Notes under the pieces: generated by a model | The model's input: only the letters and a program-made list of their open reading frames with translations | Told to the model about the DNA's origin: nothing | Database searches by the model: none | Origin: Prionace glauca | Lineage: Eukaryota > Chordata > Chondrichthyes > Carcharhiniformes > Carcharhinidae | NCBI GenBank assembly: GCA_037974335.1 | Contig: CM075760.1 | Coordinates: 18,632,960-18,696,959 of the forward strand | Length of the DNA stretch: 64,000 nt | Direction of reading: 5' to 3' | Translations under genes and position numbers: made by a program | Part shown: positions 1-10,480 of the stretch, piece by piece | Layout of the letters: every line of letters starts with the position of its first letter | How positions within the stretch are numbered: the first letter of the stretch is position 1

Positions 1-570
1 CGGTGATACAATGTCCCTGATGGTTCTAACCACTGAGGAGGTAGAGGTGAGTGGATTAAATAATGACATTCCTCCTCTTTTCATTGAGGAAGTTTTGGCA
101 TATGGATTAACTACTGCTCCTCCCCTCTCTTTGCTGGGTTAGTGGGAATCCAGGATGTTAACAATTTCACTCTCCCTCAATCCGATGGGGGGAATATTTC
201 TCCATGTTTTTTGTGTGTGACCCTCACTTCAGTTCCCTGTGGGTGCGGTGCAGTAGCTTAAAGAGGTGGTCAATGAGAGAAACAGGGACACAGAGATCTA
301 AATGTTGTGTTTGTGTGTCAGACATGTTAAAAATGTCGGAGTGTTTTCCCCTCAGCGGGAGGAAAGTCAGTGAAGATATTTTGCAAAATCCTGTAATGAA
401 TGTGCTCTACTCTATCCCTGACCCAGTGTCTATCTCCGCTGGGAGCACTGGTTCAACCATGTTGGGTCCGAGACATGAAAATATCTGACTCAAAATCAAA
501 GATATGGAAGTAAAACTGAAAAACAACCAATTAAACAATTGGGTATTTCATTGATCGTTAGAGGAAAATG
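1..570. other. Region 3' of the Cmu gene, no gene recognised
   Basis: This stretch lies downstream of the secreted IgM end. I looked on the minus strand for the two short membrane exons (a hydrophobic stretch behind an acidic linker) and did not find a convincing one. A 94-codon plus-strand frame at 204-488 has no recognisable motif. The membrane exons probably lie before position 1. Confidence 0.5.
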
Positions 571-572
571 TT

Positions 573-587
573 TTTATTCTTTTTATT
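573..587 (-). promoter_or_regulatory. Two polyadenylation signals of the secreted IgM mRNA
   Basis: Two AATAAA hexamers are read on the minus strand at 573-578 and 582-587, about 28 to 42 bases past the CH4 stop codon. Their position suits the cleavage signal of the secreted heavy-chain message. The pairing is seen directly; use of either one is inferred. Confidence 0.75.
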
Positions 588-614
588 GTAGTTTTTAATG
601 GAAGTGAGTGACTC

Positions 615-1006
615 TCATTGACATGAATTAACCGTGTCCATCAGTGCAAGGGAAATGTTCACAAAACTGGGTTTACCGCTGGATTTGTCAACTGTTCTGT
701 TGATGATCTTCAAGGGGATGGCTTCATGTCCCACCACACAAGAGTAAGAAGCGCCGCTGGACCATTCCTCTGCTGCAATGGATAACAGGCTGTACATGAA
801 GAAGGAGCTATCGCCGTTCTCCGCCACCACCTCGGTGTTCCTGTAGTTCCCGGGATTCACCGGCTTGTCGTTGACGGTCCATTTGACGAAGATCTCTCGG
901 GGGGAGAAACCTCTCACTAAGCAGCTGAGGGAGACGAAACTCTGAGCGGAGACATCTTCTGCCGAGGGCAGGAGGACAGAGACGACCGGTTCCCGCGGAT
1001 TTGGAT
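615..1006 (-). CDS. IGHM: IgM heavy chain exon CH4 with secretory tail
   Basis: Fourth constant domain of secreted IgM mu chain, last coding exon of the cluster. The exon opens after a ttctacag acceptor in phase 1 (reads [15 protein letters not shown]) and ends in TGA at 615-617. The C1-set Ig fold is visible: first cysteine in [10 protein letters not shown], tryptophan in VKWTVNDK, second cysteine in [11 protein letters not shown]. After it comes the secretory tail, with the N-glycosylation site NIS and the cysteine four bases-triplets from the end in VNSCQ, which in IgM links chains into polymers. Within the exon, AGCG|GTAAAC at 677/676 is the conserved internal donor used in other vertebrates to splice CH4 to the membrane exons, so both secreted and membrane forms are possible. 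No stop interrupts the domain. Family assignment is firm; expression is not shown. Confidence 0.95.
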
Positions 1007-1194
1007 CTGTAGAAAATGTACAATAAATGTCAATTAGCTGGAGAATTCTGGAGACAATGAAACCGCTGGTGAGATATCAGGAAAATGTGCTTCGCTTCTG
1101 ATTTTAACTCTTCCCATTTTTGATTTGCAGCTTGGAGGGGAGGTGAACACAATTGTTTTCTCAAATAACTCGGGGGGGGGGGGTGGAGTGGAAA

Positions 1195-1795
1195 GATTCA
1201 GAAAGTTTACAGCACAGAATCAGGCCATTCGGCCCAACTGATCTACTGTTTTCTTTTTGGTTTTCTGGTTTTTGATGCTCCACATCAGGCTCCTCCCTTC
1301 TTCTTCGATCTAAACCCAATAACATCGCCTTCAGTTCACTTTTCACTCATCAACACATCAAACTCCACAGAAAAATATCAATCGGCCCAGAGTCGTTTAG
1401 TTCAGGAGAGTTCGCCTCTCATCCTCCTCCGCTCTAAGGAGAAAAGCCCCAGCTCCCTCAACCTTTCCTAATAAGACCTACCCTCCAAACCAGGCAGCAT
1501 CCTGGTAAATCTCCTCTGCACTCTCTCCAATGCTTCCACATCCTTCTTATAGTGAGGTGACTAGAACTGCACACAATATTCCAAATGTGGTCTCACCAAG
1601 GCCCTGTACACTTGCAGTATAACCCCACGGCTCTTAAACTCAAACCCCCTGTTAATAAACACTAACACACTTTAAGCCTTCTTCACGGCTCTATCCACTT
1701 GAGTGGCAACCTTTAGAGATCTGTGGATATGAACCCCAAGGATCTCCCTGTTCCTCTACATTGCTCAGAACCCTGCCATTGACCCTACATGTATT
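1195..1795 (-). mobile_element. Old CR1/L2-like LINE 3' fragment in the CH3-CH4 intron
   Basis: The minus strand reads as the C-terminal part and 3' UTR of a CR1-like LINE. The stretch 1420-1795 matches the same region of the LINEs at 27.4, 29.5 and 32.4 kb (counterparts of RRFTRLIP and the HRSLKVA region). 1195-1260 carries the 3' tail type (acagcacagaatcaggccat in plus reading). It has many stops and no complete frame. It fills most of the 809-bp intron, in the same orientation as the Ig gene. Confidence 0.75.
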
Positions 1796-1815
1796 GCTTC
1801 AATCTCTCAGCTCAC

Positions 1816-2124
1816 CTGTTTCCTTGTGGATAGATGTTCTTAGAGGAGTCGGCAGATCTTGATGGCTCACCACGCACTCAAACACAGCCGCACTCAGCCA
1901 GGCTTGTGTGGAGATGCTTAATTTGCTGATCACGCTGTCACGATCCGCTCCGGGCTTTTCGGCAATCTCTGATTTCAAATACTTCCTGTCTCGGATCCAG
2001 GACACGTTAACGCCATGAGGAGCATTAGAAATGATACAGGTTAAGGTCGCGGTCGCCTCCAGTAAGACCTGTTCTATTGGTGGCGGCTGTATCTTCACTG
2101 TGGTATCAAGGCACAGGGGAGGAT
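1816..2124 (-). CDS. IGHM: IgM heavy chain exon CH3
   Basis: Third constant domain of the mu chain, 309 bp, phase 1 at both ends. It opens after a cattcacag acceptor (reads [16 protein letters not shown]) and ends ACAG|GTGAGC. The Ig-fold landmarks are the first cysteine in LTCIISNAP, tryptophan in VSWIRDRK and second cysteine in [11 protein letters not shown]. The extra cysteine in DPPLC near the start is a candidate inter-chain bond. CH4 lies 809 bp downstream and CH2 916 bp upstream. The exon is open throughout. Confidence 0.95.
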
Positions 2125-3040
2125 CTGTGAATGAGAAATGAAAATGAGCCCCAGTTTCCCTTCAGAAGCAGGACAGCAGTCTTCAGCCTGAAGGAGACAA
2201 AGTCGCCTTCAATATATCAATCTCTAACTCTCGCCTTTCACCTTCCATGGCGAATGGGAAGCCAGCTTGCTGTATGGAATTATTCCCTGTATTAAATATT
2301 GGAGCAGCGGTAACATTTCCATGAATCAGAATTGGAGAATTCCCAAACAAACACACCATCCTGAACTCAGGGAAAAAGCACTGACCGTTTGTTTATAAAT
2401 AGGGTGGATGCACTTTCTAATATTTTACCCTTGTGCTGTGACCTATGAAACATTCTCACACCTACTGTCTCTCCAAAGTTTACCAGCTGTCTCAGGAACA
2501 AGCTGACATCAAAGCCACCTCACTCACTATATTGCTTCAAACCGAAAGGGGGCACTCTTTTAAGTGGAGGCTGTGGCATATGGTGTTGTCAATGGACTTA
2601 TAACCTCGGGCAAGACTCTGGGGACACAGATTCGAATCCCATCATTGCAAATATGAAATTTGAATTTTGTAAACATCTATAATTAAAAGTTGAAATGGTT
2701 CTCATGAAGCTATTGCTGTAAAACCCCTCCTAGTTCACAAATGTTCCTTACCAAAATCAACCTGCTGTCTTTATCTGGCCTGGCATGCATGTGACTCCAG
2801 ATTCACAGCAACGTGAGTGACACTTCAGTGCCCTCAGGTTTGGGAAATAAATGCACATCTCAGGAAGGGATAACAAAAAATTGTTTTTCTGATGAAATTC
2901 TGAATGAGATATTGTCCTAATGCAGCAAACTACATGGCAATAACTTACAAGTTGTTCAATGCTTTGTACCAACTTTAATAGATCCCTAATTCTGATTAAC
3001 ATCAGAATGATAAGTGTTGTCCTGCGTTTGAGTATCTTAC
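2125..3040 (-). other. CH2-CH3 intron
   Basis: 916-bp intron with GTAAGA donor and CAG acceptor. About 2745-2860 is one end of a dispersed repeat that recurs at 25.44 and 62.06 kb (shared wording such as tctggcctggcatgcatgtg). The rest shows nothing I recognise. Confidence 0.7.
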
Positions 3041-3361
3041 CCTGAGATGCGCTGATGTTCAGACTCTGAATGTGTCCTTGGTGAGTGACCTGGCAGGTAT
3101 AGACCGCTTTGCTGAACCATTCCCCAGCGGAGACTGTCAGCCGACTGCTGGCCGAGAAGTTCCCGTTCACTTCACAGGGGGAAGAGGTGACAATTCCTGA
3201 ATGCGTGGTTTCCCCATTCTTCAGCCAACTCACTTCCATTGACCCTGGCTGGAAATCGATGATTGAACAGACGATGATTGCGAATTTCCTGTGTGAGATT
3301 TCTTCACTGGAACTCACGGTGAGGATAACAGTTGGAGGGACACCACCATTATCTGGATGAC
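3041..3361 (-). CDS. IGHM: IgM heavy chain exon CH2
   Basis: Second constant domain of the mu chain, 321 bp, phase 1 at both ends. The acceptor is a T-tract followed by tcctgaag. The first codon is completed from CH1 (T plus GT, giving cysteine) and the exon continues [15 protein letters not shown]. Ig-fold landmarks are the first cysteine in [10 protein letters not shown], tryptophan in VSWLKNGET and second cysteine in [10 protein letters not shown]. It ends CTCAGG|GTAAGA. The open frame runs beyond both splice sites, so a naive gene call would overextend it to about 241 residues. A second possible acceptor (cccag, 9 bases in) would break the phase less neatly, so I prefer the first. Confidence 0.94.
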
Positions 3362-3419
3362 CTTCAGGAAAAAAAAGCAGATCAGTCATTTCCTGCAGAA
3401 GATGTGGATCAATTAAACT

Positions 3420-3640
3420 TTTGTCAACAGAGGGTAGAGAGGGCGTGGAATGCCCTGCCTGCAGCAGTTGTGGACTCGCCAACTTTAAGGGCGTTCAAAT
3501 GGTCAGTGGATAGGCATATGGATAACATTGGAATAGTTTAGGTTAGAGGGTCATGAGATTGGTTCCACTGGTCGGCGCAACATCGAGGGCCGAAGGGCCT
3601 GTACTGCGCTGTACTGGTCTATGTTCAATGTTCTAACTCA
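3420..3640 (+). mobile_element. LINE 3' end fragment in the CH1-CH2 intron
   Basis: Plus-strand copy of the last coding part and tail of the same LINE family as the element at 51.57-53.40 kb. The frame reads [20 protein letters not shown], against the [19 protein letters not shown] of that copy, followed by the shared stretch with ggtcggcgcaacatcg and a gttcaatgttcta tail. It is strongly 5'-truncated and antisense to the Ig gene. It makes up about half of the 411-bp intron. Confidence 0.85.
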
Positions 3641-3772
3641 TTTGCAGTCAATAGACACTAACTGGACCAATCCAAACGGCCGGAATGTGCACATCTATTT
3701 AAATTAGTTATAACCAAGGCCCTACATGTTAACCACAGTGTTTCTGTTTTATCCAAGCTCCACAACACTTAC

Positions 3773-4072
3773 ATTGCATTTTAACGCTCTTGACTGTGCT
3801 CATGTGTCGAACCTCACAGTCAATTCTGGGGCATTCTCCCGCTGAGTCGCTGATGGTTAACTGGCTGCTCAGGGTGTAGGTTCCCTTCGAGTTTCTCACT
3901 GATGGGTAAGTCTTAAACCCACTGGGGACCGTTTGCCCATTTTTCTTCCAGGTCAGTTTGGAAACATCTGGAGAGTAATCCATCGCCAAACATCCGAAGG
4001 TGATGGAGCCGTCGGAGTTCTGTTGCTGACACGGGGAGACCAGGCCGTAGAGATTGGGCGCAGACGGTGTCG
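3773..4072 (-). CDS. IGHM: IgM heavy chain exon CH1
   Basis: First constant domain of the mu chain, 300 bp. The acceptor is ttctttcccag. With the last base of JH the join reads TTATPSAPNLYGLVSPC, the usual opening of shark Cmu1. Ig-fold landmarks are first cysteine in ITFGCLAMDYSP, tryptophan in KLTWKKNG and second cysteine in IDCEVRH. An additional cysteine in GLVSPC is a plausible light-chain partner by analogy with other mu chains. The exon ends AAAATGCAAT|GTAAGT in phase 1. It lies 10.2 kb downstream of JH, an unusually long J-C intron loaded with simple repeats. No interruption is seen. Confidence 0.96.
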
Positions 4073-4224
4073 CTGGGAAAGAATAGCCAATTGAACAAGT
4101 TAGACTCTTGTGTTATTAAGTCAACAAACATATTGTTACAAATAGGTTTCTATATTAGATATAGCTCTTGGTGTTAAATGGATGAAGGGACATGTGTCGT
4201 AGGTATGATCAGGATAGTGATGAG

Positions 4225-4310
4225 CTCTGACCAAAGTGAATGGCGGAGTAGGCTCCAAGGGCCGAATGGCCAACTCCAGCTTCTATTTTCTATGTTTCTA
4301 TCTCAAACAT
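4225..4310 (+). mobile_element. LINE 3' tail fragment
   Basis: Short plus-strand remnant with the shared 3' end of the LINE families here (ggctccaagggccgaatggc, then a gcttctattttctatgtttc tail). It lies in the J-C intron just upstream of CH1. Only the end is left. Confidence 0.6.
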
Positions 4311-4619
4311 TGATTAGAATTATGAACTTATCCTAAATATTTCCCGATTAAATCTTTCATCCGCCTTTGAGATGATGTTACTTCTATCATTTGGGAATTG
4401 TCATCTCTGTAGAAACTCATATCCCTGTCTCCACTTCTATCAAATTAGGAAGAAAAAAAACACATTCTGTTAGTCTCACAATGACATGCCATTCATTCGA
4501 TTAACAGAGAAGAGGAAACATTTTCTCCATTATTGCAGCAACTATTTATTTCTCAACAACAGCAGTGTGTGATGAACCGCTGTTTATTTCTCAAACAACA
4601 ACACTTTATGATGAAGAAG
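4311..4619. other. J-C intron, no feature recognised
   Basis: AT-rich intron sequence with a short internal near-repeat (atttctcaacaaca and atttctcaaacaacaaca, 4547-4605). Nothing else is recognised. Confidence 0.4.
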
Positions 4620-4770
4620 TTCTCCCTTCATTCAGACTATCCACTCACCTGATGAGGGAGCTCCAACAGTTTGTGATTCCAAATAAACCTGTTGGACTTT
4701 AACCTGGTGTTGTGGGAATCCTTACTGTGCCCACACCTACCGCACTCCGGCATCTCCACACTAGTTTTGG
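4620..4770 (+). mobile_element. Penelope-like element 3' end
   Basis: Carries the end motif seen in the elements at 55.2 and 63.0 kb: cacctgatgagggagctcca, then aataaacctgttggacttta, cctggtgttgtg and ctccggcatctccaca. At 62.97-63.48 kb this end is joined to a Penelope-like reading frame, which is why I assign the family. This copy has only the end, in plus orientation. Confidence 0.6.
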
Positions 4771-5094
4771 AAATTGCCTGGGTTCAAACTGATTGGTGCC
4801 CCTTCCTCTCTCCAACTCACTGTCTCTCACTCCAAAAAACGGAGATTAGTGACTTTGCTTCAAAAATACCTCCGGAATGAATACTTACTGAATGATCAGG
4901 AAACTCTAAATATAATTATAAATTCAAATAAATCCAACACTGACTCATTGAGGGATCATACATTAATAGCAAGAATTTCCCATTCGGCCCCTGAAGTCTC
5001 CTCCATCATTCACTGAGATTACAGATAAGCCGATTGTGGTGCTAGGTCTATTCTGAACCTCCTCACTCTGCCCATCCATCACCCGCTCTCTACC

Positions 5095-5815
5095 CATTTC
5101 CCCAGCTCATTGCCCTTTCCCCTGGCTCTCTGGCTTTCACGGTGGCTCTTTTCCCCTTTTATCCGGCTCTCTGTATTTCCACCTGGTTCTCTACACTTTC
5201 CTCCAGCTCTGTGCCCTCTCCCCCGGCTCTCTGTTCTTTCCCTCAGCTCCCTACGCTGTCCCTCAGCTCTCTGCCCTCTGTCCTTGCTCCCTACCCTCTT
5301 TCTCCTTTCCCCCGGCTCTCTGACCTTTCCCCCTGACTCTCCTGCCCTTTCCCCTGGGCTCTCTGCCCTGTCCGTTGGCTCTCTGCCCTTTCTCCTGCCT
5401 CCCTGCCCTTTTTCGTGCTTCCCCGCACTTTTTCCTTGTTCTCTCCCCTTTCCCTGGTCTTTCTCCCCTTTCCCCCATCTCTCTGCCCTTCCTTTCGGCT
5501 CTCTCCCCTTTCACTGGTCTCTCTGCCCTTTCCCCTTGCTCCCTGCCCTTTCCCCTCTCTCTCTTCTCTTTTCCACGGCTTTCCGCTCTGTTCCCCGGCT
5601 ATGTGCCCTTTCTCCGGCCTCTCGGCCCTTCCCCCAGCTCTCTGCTGTTTCCCCTGGCTCTCAGCCCACCCCCAGCCCGGCTCTCTGCCCTTTCCCACGC
5701 CTTCTGTTCTCCCCTGACTCTTTGCCATTGTCCCTGGCCCCGAGCCCCCAGCAATTCCCTCCAGCTCTCTGCACTCCCAGGGCAGCTCCCACCTTTGAAC
5801 ACCAAACTGCAGCTT
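5095..5815 (-). repeat. Purine-rich ~20-bp tandem repeat tract 5' of CH1
   Basis: About 0.7 kb of degenerate ~20-bp units; a typical plus-strand unit is ggctctctgccctttcccct. On the sense strand of the IgM gene the tract is therefore G and A rich. By eye I count eight AGCT tetramers, some inside GAGCTGGG-like contexts. It starts about 1.0 kb upstream of CH1, the position the mu switch region has in tetrapods. Several long overlapping open frames cross it on both strands; these arise from base composition and are not genes. Confidence 0.85.
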
Positions 5816-5859
5816 GAGATCTTTCTTCTCTCTCGTTGCAGACCCTCCCCACACAGATT

Positions 5860-7665
5860 CAGTGAGTGTGAGTGAGAGAATGTGAGTGTGTGAGGGTGAG
5901 TGATTAGATGAGTCAGAGTGGATGAGTGATGTGTGAAGGAAGGTGGGTAAGTGAGGGTGAGTGAGTGAAGTTCTTTGAGTGAGGGTGAGTGATTGAGGGT
6001 GAGGAAGTGTGGGTGAGGGTGAGAGAGCATGAGTAATTGAGGGTGTGTGTGAGAGGGTAGGTGAGTGAAGGTGGCTGAATGTGAGTGAAGGTGGCTGGAT
6101 GAGTGTAGGTAAGCAAGATTGAAATAATAAGGGAGAGTGAGTGAGGATGTGTGAAGGTTCGTGGAGATGGGTGAGTGGAAGTGAGTGAGATTGAGTGAAT
6201 GAGGGTGTGAATGTAACTGTGTATGTAAGGGTTGAGATTAATAAGTCAGGGTGTGTTATTGAGGGTGGTGTGTGAGGGAGAATGAATGTGGATGGGTGGG
6301 AGAGTGAGGGTGATTGAGTGAAGGTGTTTGATGAGGATGAGTGATTGAGGATTTGTGAGTTAGGTTGCGTGATGTTGAGTGATGATGAGTATGTGAGCTT
6401 GTGTGAGTGAAGGTAGGTGTGTGAGTTTGAGTCAGTTTGAATGGGTGAGGTGGCATAAGTGAGAGAGAGACAGAGACAGGGTCATTGAGTTGAGTCTGTG
6501 GGGGTGAGTGAGTGAGTGTGAGAGAATGGGGTGAATGAGTGAGGGTGAGTGAGACTGAGTGAGACTGGGTGAGTTAGAACGGATTAGTTGGATGAGTGAA
6601 TGAAGGTGAGTATGAATGTTGGTGACTGGCTGAGGGTCTAAGTCAGTGAGTGAGGTTTAGTGAGTGAGGCTGAGTGAGTGATGGTATGACTGTGGGTGGC
6701 TGAGTGACAGTGAGTTAATGAGGGCGCGTGAGGGTGAGTGCGTGAGAGTGAGTGAGTGAATGTGGGTGCGTGACTGAGGGTGTGAGAGTGAGTGAATGTG
6801 AGTGAGTCAGTGAGGGTGTGAGAATGAGTGAGTCAGGGTGAGTGATTGAGGTTGAACGAGTGAAGTTGAATGAGTGTTTGTGGGTGAGTGAGGATGGACG
6901 AGAGTGAGTGAGCAAATATGAGTGAGTGAGTGAGGGTGTGAGGATGAGTGAATCAGGGCGTGTGATTGCGTGAACGAATGAGCTTGAATGAGGGTGTGTG
7001 AGTGCTTGTGGGCGAGTGAGTGAGAATGGATGAGAGTGAGTGAGTGAGTATGAGTGAGTGATTGTGAGTGAGTGAGTGAGTGTGAGTGACTCAGGGTGAA
7101 TCAGGATCCGTGAGTTTCTGATGTTGAGTGCGTGAGGGCGAGTGCGTGAGGGTGGGTGAGGGGGGATGAGTGAGTGGGGATGAGTGAGTGGGGATGAGTG
7201 AGTGGGGATGAGTGAGTGGAGGTGAGTGAGTGGGGGTGAGTGAGAGGGGGTGAGTGAGAGGGGGTGAGTGAGAGGGTGTGAGGGTGTGAGGGAGTGTGTG
7301 TGAGGGAGTGAGTGTGAGGGAGTGAGTGTGAGGGTGGATGAGTGAGCAAGGGTGAGTGAGTGAGCATGAGTGAGTAAGCGTGAATGAGGGTGAGTGAGTG
7401 AGGGTGAGTGATTGGGGATGAGTGATTGTGGTTGAGTGTGTGAGGGTGAGTGAGTGAGGGTGAGTGAGAGAGAGTGTGTCAGTGAGGGAAGGTGGGTAAG
7501 TGAGGGTGAGTGAGTGAAGTTATTTGAGTGAGGATGAGAGATTGAGGGTGAGTGAGAGAGAGTGTGTCAGTGAGGAAAGGTGGGTAAGTGAGGGTGAGTG
7601 AGTGAAGTTGTTTGAATGAGGATGAGAGATTGAGGGTGAGTGAGTGTGGGTGAGGGTGAGAGAGT
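5860..7665. repeat. (GTGAG)-rich satellite-like tract
   Basis: About 1.8 kb of degenerate GTGAG/GAGTGAGGGT repeats on the plus strand, so the sense strand of the Ig gene is C and A rich here. Between 7140 and 7370 longer G runs appear (units like tgagtgagtgggga). The block near 7475-7545 is repeated almost exactly at 7555-7650. Open frames rich in S, H, T and L on the minus strand are artefacts of the repeat. Confidence 0.9.
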
Positions 7666-8254
7666 CAGTGAGCCACCTCCTCCTCTCCCTCTCCATCGAT
7701 CTTTCCCCGATTCTCTCCATTGATCAGCTTTCAGTAACAGGGCTGTGTAAAGTCAGGAATCAGTGTAGATCACCGGGCAGCTGCTTTAATGTCGGGGCCT
7801 TTCTTTCAGAAACACGGATCAGTGAACAAATAGACAGACTGAGGGAGCTGGAAGGGAAGCTTCCAGCAAAACTAGGGTCACACAGGAATCAAACACCAAG
7901 TTTACACCAGTATTGGGGAGCCAGGCGGACTTAGTCTCAGCCAGATCCCTTCTTATTGATTGTGTCTTTGTGTCCGGTGTAACACATGGAAATCCCTACT
8001 TCTGACCTCATGTTGGATGGAATGTGTCATTGATGAAGCAATAGAAGATTGTTGGTCCCAGAACAGTTCCCTGCCGAACTCCTGCAGTGATTTCTCAACT
8101 TAGATGTTTGACCTCCAACAACCATCACCATCTTGTTTTGTGCTAAATATGACTCCAAACAGAGAAGAATTTCCCGCTGAAACTTATTCACTTGAGTTTT
8201 ACTCGGGCTTCTCGATCCCACCCTCATTCAAATGTTACCGGGGGAGGGGGAGGC

Positions 8255-8580
8255 GGTGGCCGAGGTGGCACAGTGATTGGCGCTGCTGCCTCACAGTTCA
8301 ATTCCCGATATGGGTCATTGTGTATGGAGTTAGTAAGTTCACCCCGTGTCTGCTTGGGTTTCCTTCGGATGCTCCTGTTTCCTTCCACAGTCCAAAGACG
8401 TTTGGGTTCAGGGGACTGGCCGTGCGGAATTGCCCCTTAGGTTCAGGAGGTCTAGTTAGAGTAAACACATGTGGTTATGGGGATAGGGCTTTGGTGGGAT
8501 TCCTGTTGATGCAGACTTGATGGGCTGAATGGCCTCCTTCTGTACTGTAGGATCTCGTGATTCTATTCTATGATGTAAAT
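8255..8580 (+). mobile_element. tRNA-derived SINE (V-SINE-type core)
   Basis: Full-length-looking SINE: a tRNA-like head (ggtggcacagtgattggcgc, then a B-box-like ttcaattcc), the core shared by vertebrate V-SINEs (ccccgtgtctgcttgggttt and tttccttccacagtccaaag), then a 3' part ending gatgggctgaatggcctcct and ctgtaggatctcgtgattct. Plus strand, in the J-C intron, antisense to the Ig gene. Confidence 0.85.
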
Positions 8581-8599
8581 GACAGTCTCTCTGACGTAT

Positions 8600-9460
8600 G
8601 TGAGGTGGAAAGTGTGTGAGGTGTGTTTGGGTGTGTGTTTGATAGAGAGAGGGGTGAATGTGTGTGTGAAGGTGCCTGTGTGTGACAGACTGTGTTTGCA
8701 CATGTGTGAGACAGTGGGCTGCGTTTGCAAGAGGGGGCAGTGTGCCTACTAGAAAGCAAACATACTGTTCATGTGTGTGTGGAAGTGTGCACGGGATTGT
8801 GTGTGAGTGAGAAAGATGTGTGCAATGTGCGTGGGTGATAGAAGCAAAGTGTGTGTTTGTGTGTGTGTGTGTGTGTGTGACAGAGAATGTTTGCGTGACA
8901 CTGTGCTTGTGAGAGAGACTGTGTCTGTGTGTAAGTTAGAGTGTGTGCATAGGTCTATGTGTGTGAGAGAGTGTGAGAGAGTTAGTGTGTGTTAGCAAGA
9001 ATGTACAGGTGTGAGATAGTCTGTGCAACAGAGATAGAAATATGTGTGTGTGTGAGAGAGAGAGATGCGTGTGCAAGAGGAATTGTGAGAGAGTGTGTGT
9101 GAATAAATGTGAGACAACTTGAGCGTGTGTGACAGACTTTGGGAGAGTGAGTGCGTGTGTGAGGGCGTGAGACTACGCTTATGTGTGTGTATGTGTCTGC
9201 GTGTAAGAGAGAATGTGTGTGGAGTTGTGTGCGTGTGAGTGTTTTTGTGTATGAGATGTGAGAGACTGATTGAGAGAGCGAGAGTATGTCTGGATTTGTA
9301 TTTGAGACAGAGTATGTAGACCGTGAGAGAAAGAGAATGTGTGTGAGATATCGTATGAGAGAGAAAGTAAGTGTGCGTGTGTATGTGTGAGAGAATATGA
9401 GCGTCTCTCTGTGTGTATTTATGTGTGTGAGAATGTGTGATGTGTGTAAGTCTCTATCTG
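8600..9460 (+). repeat. (TG)-rich low-complexity tract
   Basis: Interrupted TG/GTGAGAGA repeats over roughly 0.85 kb, with a pure (GT)n run near 8855-8878. It continues the series of simple repeats in the J-C intron. No gene. Confidence 0.9.
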
Positions 9461-10480
9461 GCTGATTCAGTCTGGAAAAGCACCCTCACTCCACACATAC
9501 TCACCCACTCGCACAGTAAGTGGGAGTGACAAGCGAGCACAACACGGACTGTGGGGCACGGGTTGGAAAAACATTTAAATATTTCACAAGTCAGTCACAA
9601 TTAAATAATTTCCTCTTTCCTCAATGAGAGAAACTTGTAAAACCTCACGGAATCTGACACAATCCAGGGCAAAGCCACCCACAAGATTACCCGGCCCCTC
9701 ATTCACCCTATTCACTCTCTCCATCACTAACAAGCAGTGTCAGCACTGTGTGCATTATATACAACATGCACTGCAGCAATTCACCAAGGCTCCATAGATT
9801 ACACTGTCCAAACCCGCTGCCTTTACATCCTAACAGGACAAGGGCAGCAGCCATATCTGAAACACTATAACCTGTAAGCTTCCCTCCAAAACACACACCA
9901 TCCTGACCTGAAACAATATCTCAATTCATTCATAATCGCTGGGTCAAAATCCTGGAACTCCCTGCCTAACAGCAGGGCGGATGTCTGCAGTTGTTCAAGG
10001 ATGCTTCATATCAATACTTTGTGAAGGAACAATTAGATTAAAAATTCTGGCCGAGCAAATGTCTCTAAAATGCCTTTAGAAGATTAAAAATAATATGCAA
10101 GTGAATGTGACCCTTCAACTGTCAAACTAAACAGTTCAGGGGCTGCTGTATTACGGAGCACAATATAGTAAATCTCACTTTGTATTTGTTCATCGAACAT
10201 TCCCAAGGCCGGTACATCACTGCTTAAAAATCATCCAATTCTCCCTCTAAAGTCTGATGTTTCTGCTTCTCTGATGGACACAATATGCTTCAGGGACTTA
10301 ATTTCTGAGACACCGAGTCAAACAGTCAAATTTCCCACAGATACAAGTGCATTGAAGAAATAAATCAAATTTCACTTCTTGCAGGACAGGAGAAGGAATC
10401 AAAAGATTTATAACCAGTCAGGGAGATTCCTGGTCCCAACACAGTGACCATACGCCCAGAAACAGAACAGACACAAACAG
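9461..10480. other. J-C intron, mostly unique sequence
   Basis: Nothing gene-like. About 9945-10025 matches the 'ggaactccctgcctaacagc' end of a dispersed repeat that also occurs at 20.04 and 28.6 kb. A 62-codon minus-strand frame at 9708-9896 has no recognisable motif. Confidence 0.5.

Noticed and set aside
2757-3482. A 241-codon minus-strand open frame as one protein
   Set aside because: The frame is CH2 plus read-through of both neighbouring introns; splice sites at 3361 and 3041 bound the real exon.
5110-5875. Several overlapping frames of 100-235 codons on both strands
   Set aside because: They fall in a ~20-bp tandem repeat and reflect its composition; there are no domains and no start or splice context.
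8104-8520. 138-codon plus-strand frame
   Set aside because: Most of it is the SINE at 8255-8580.
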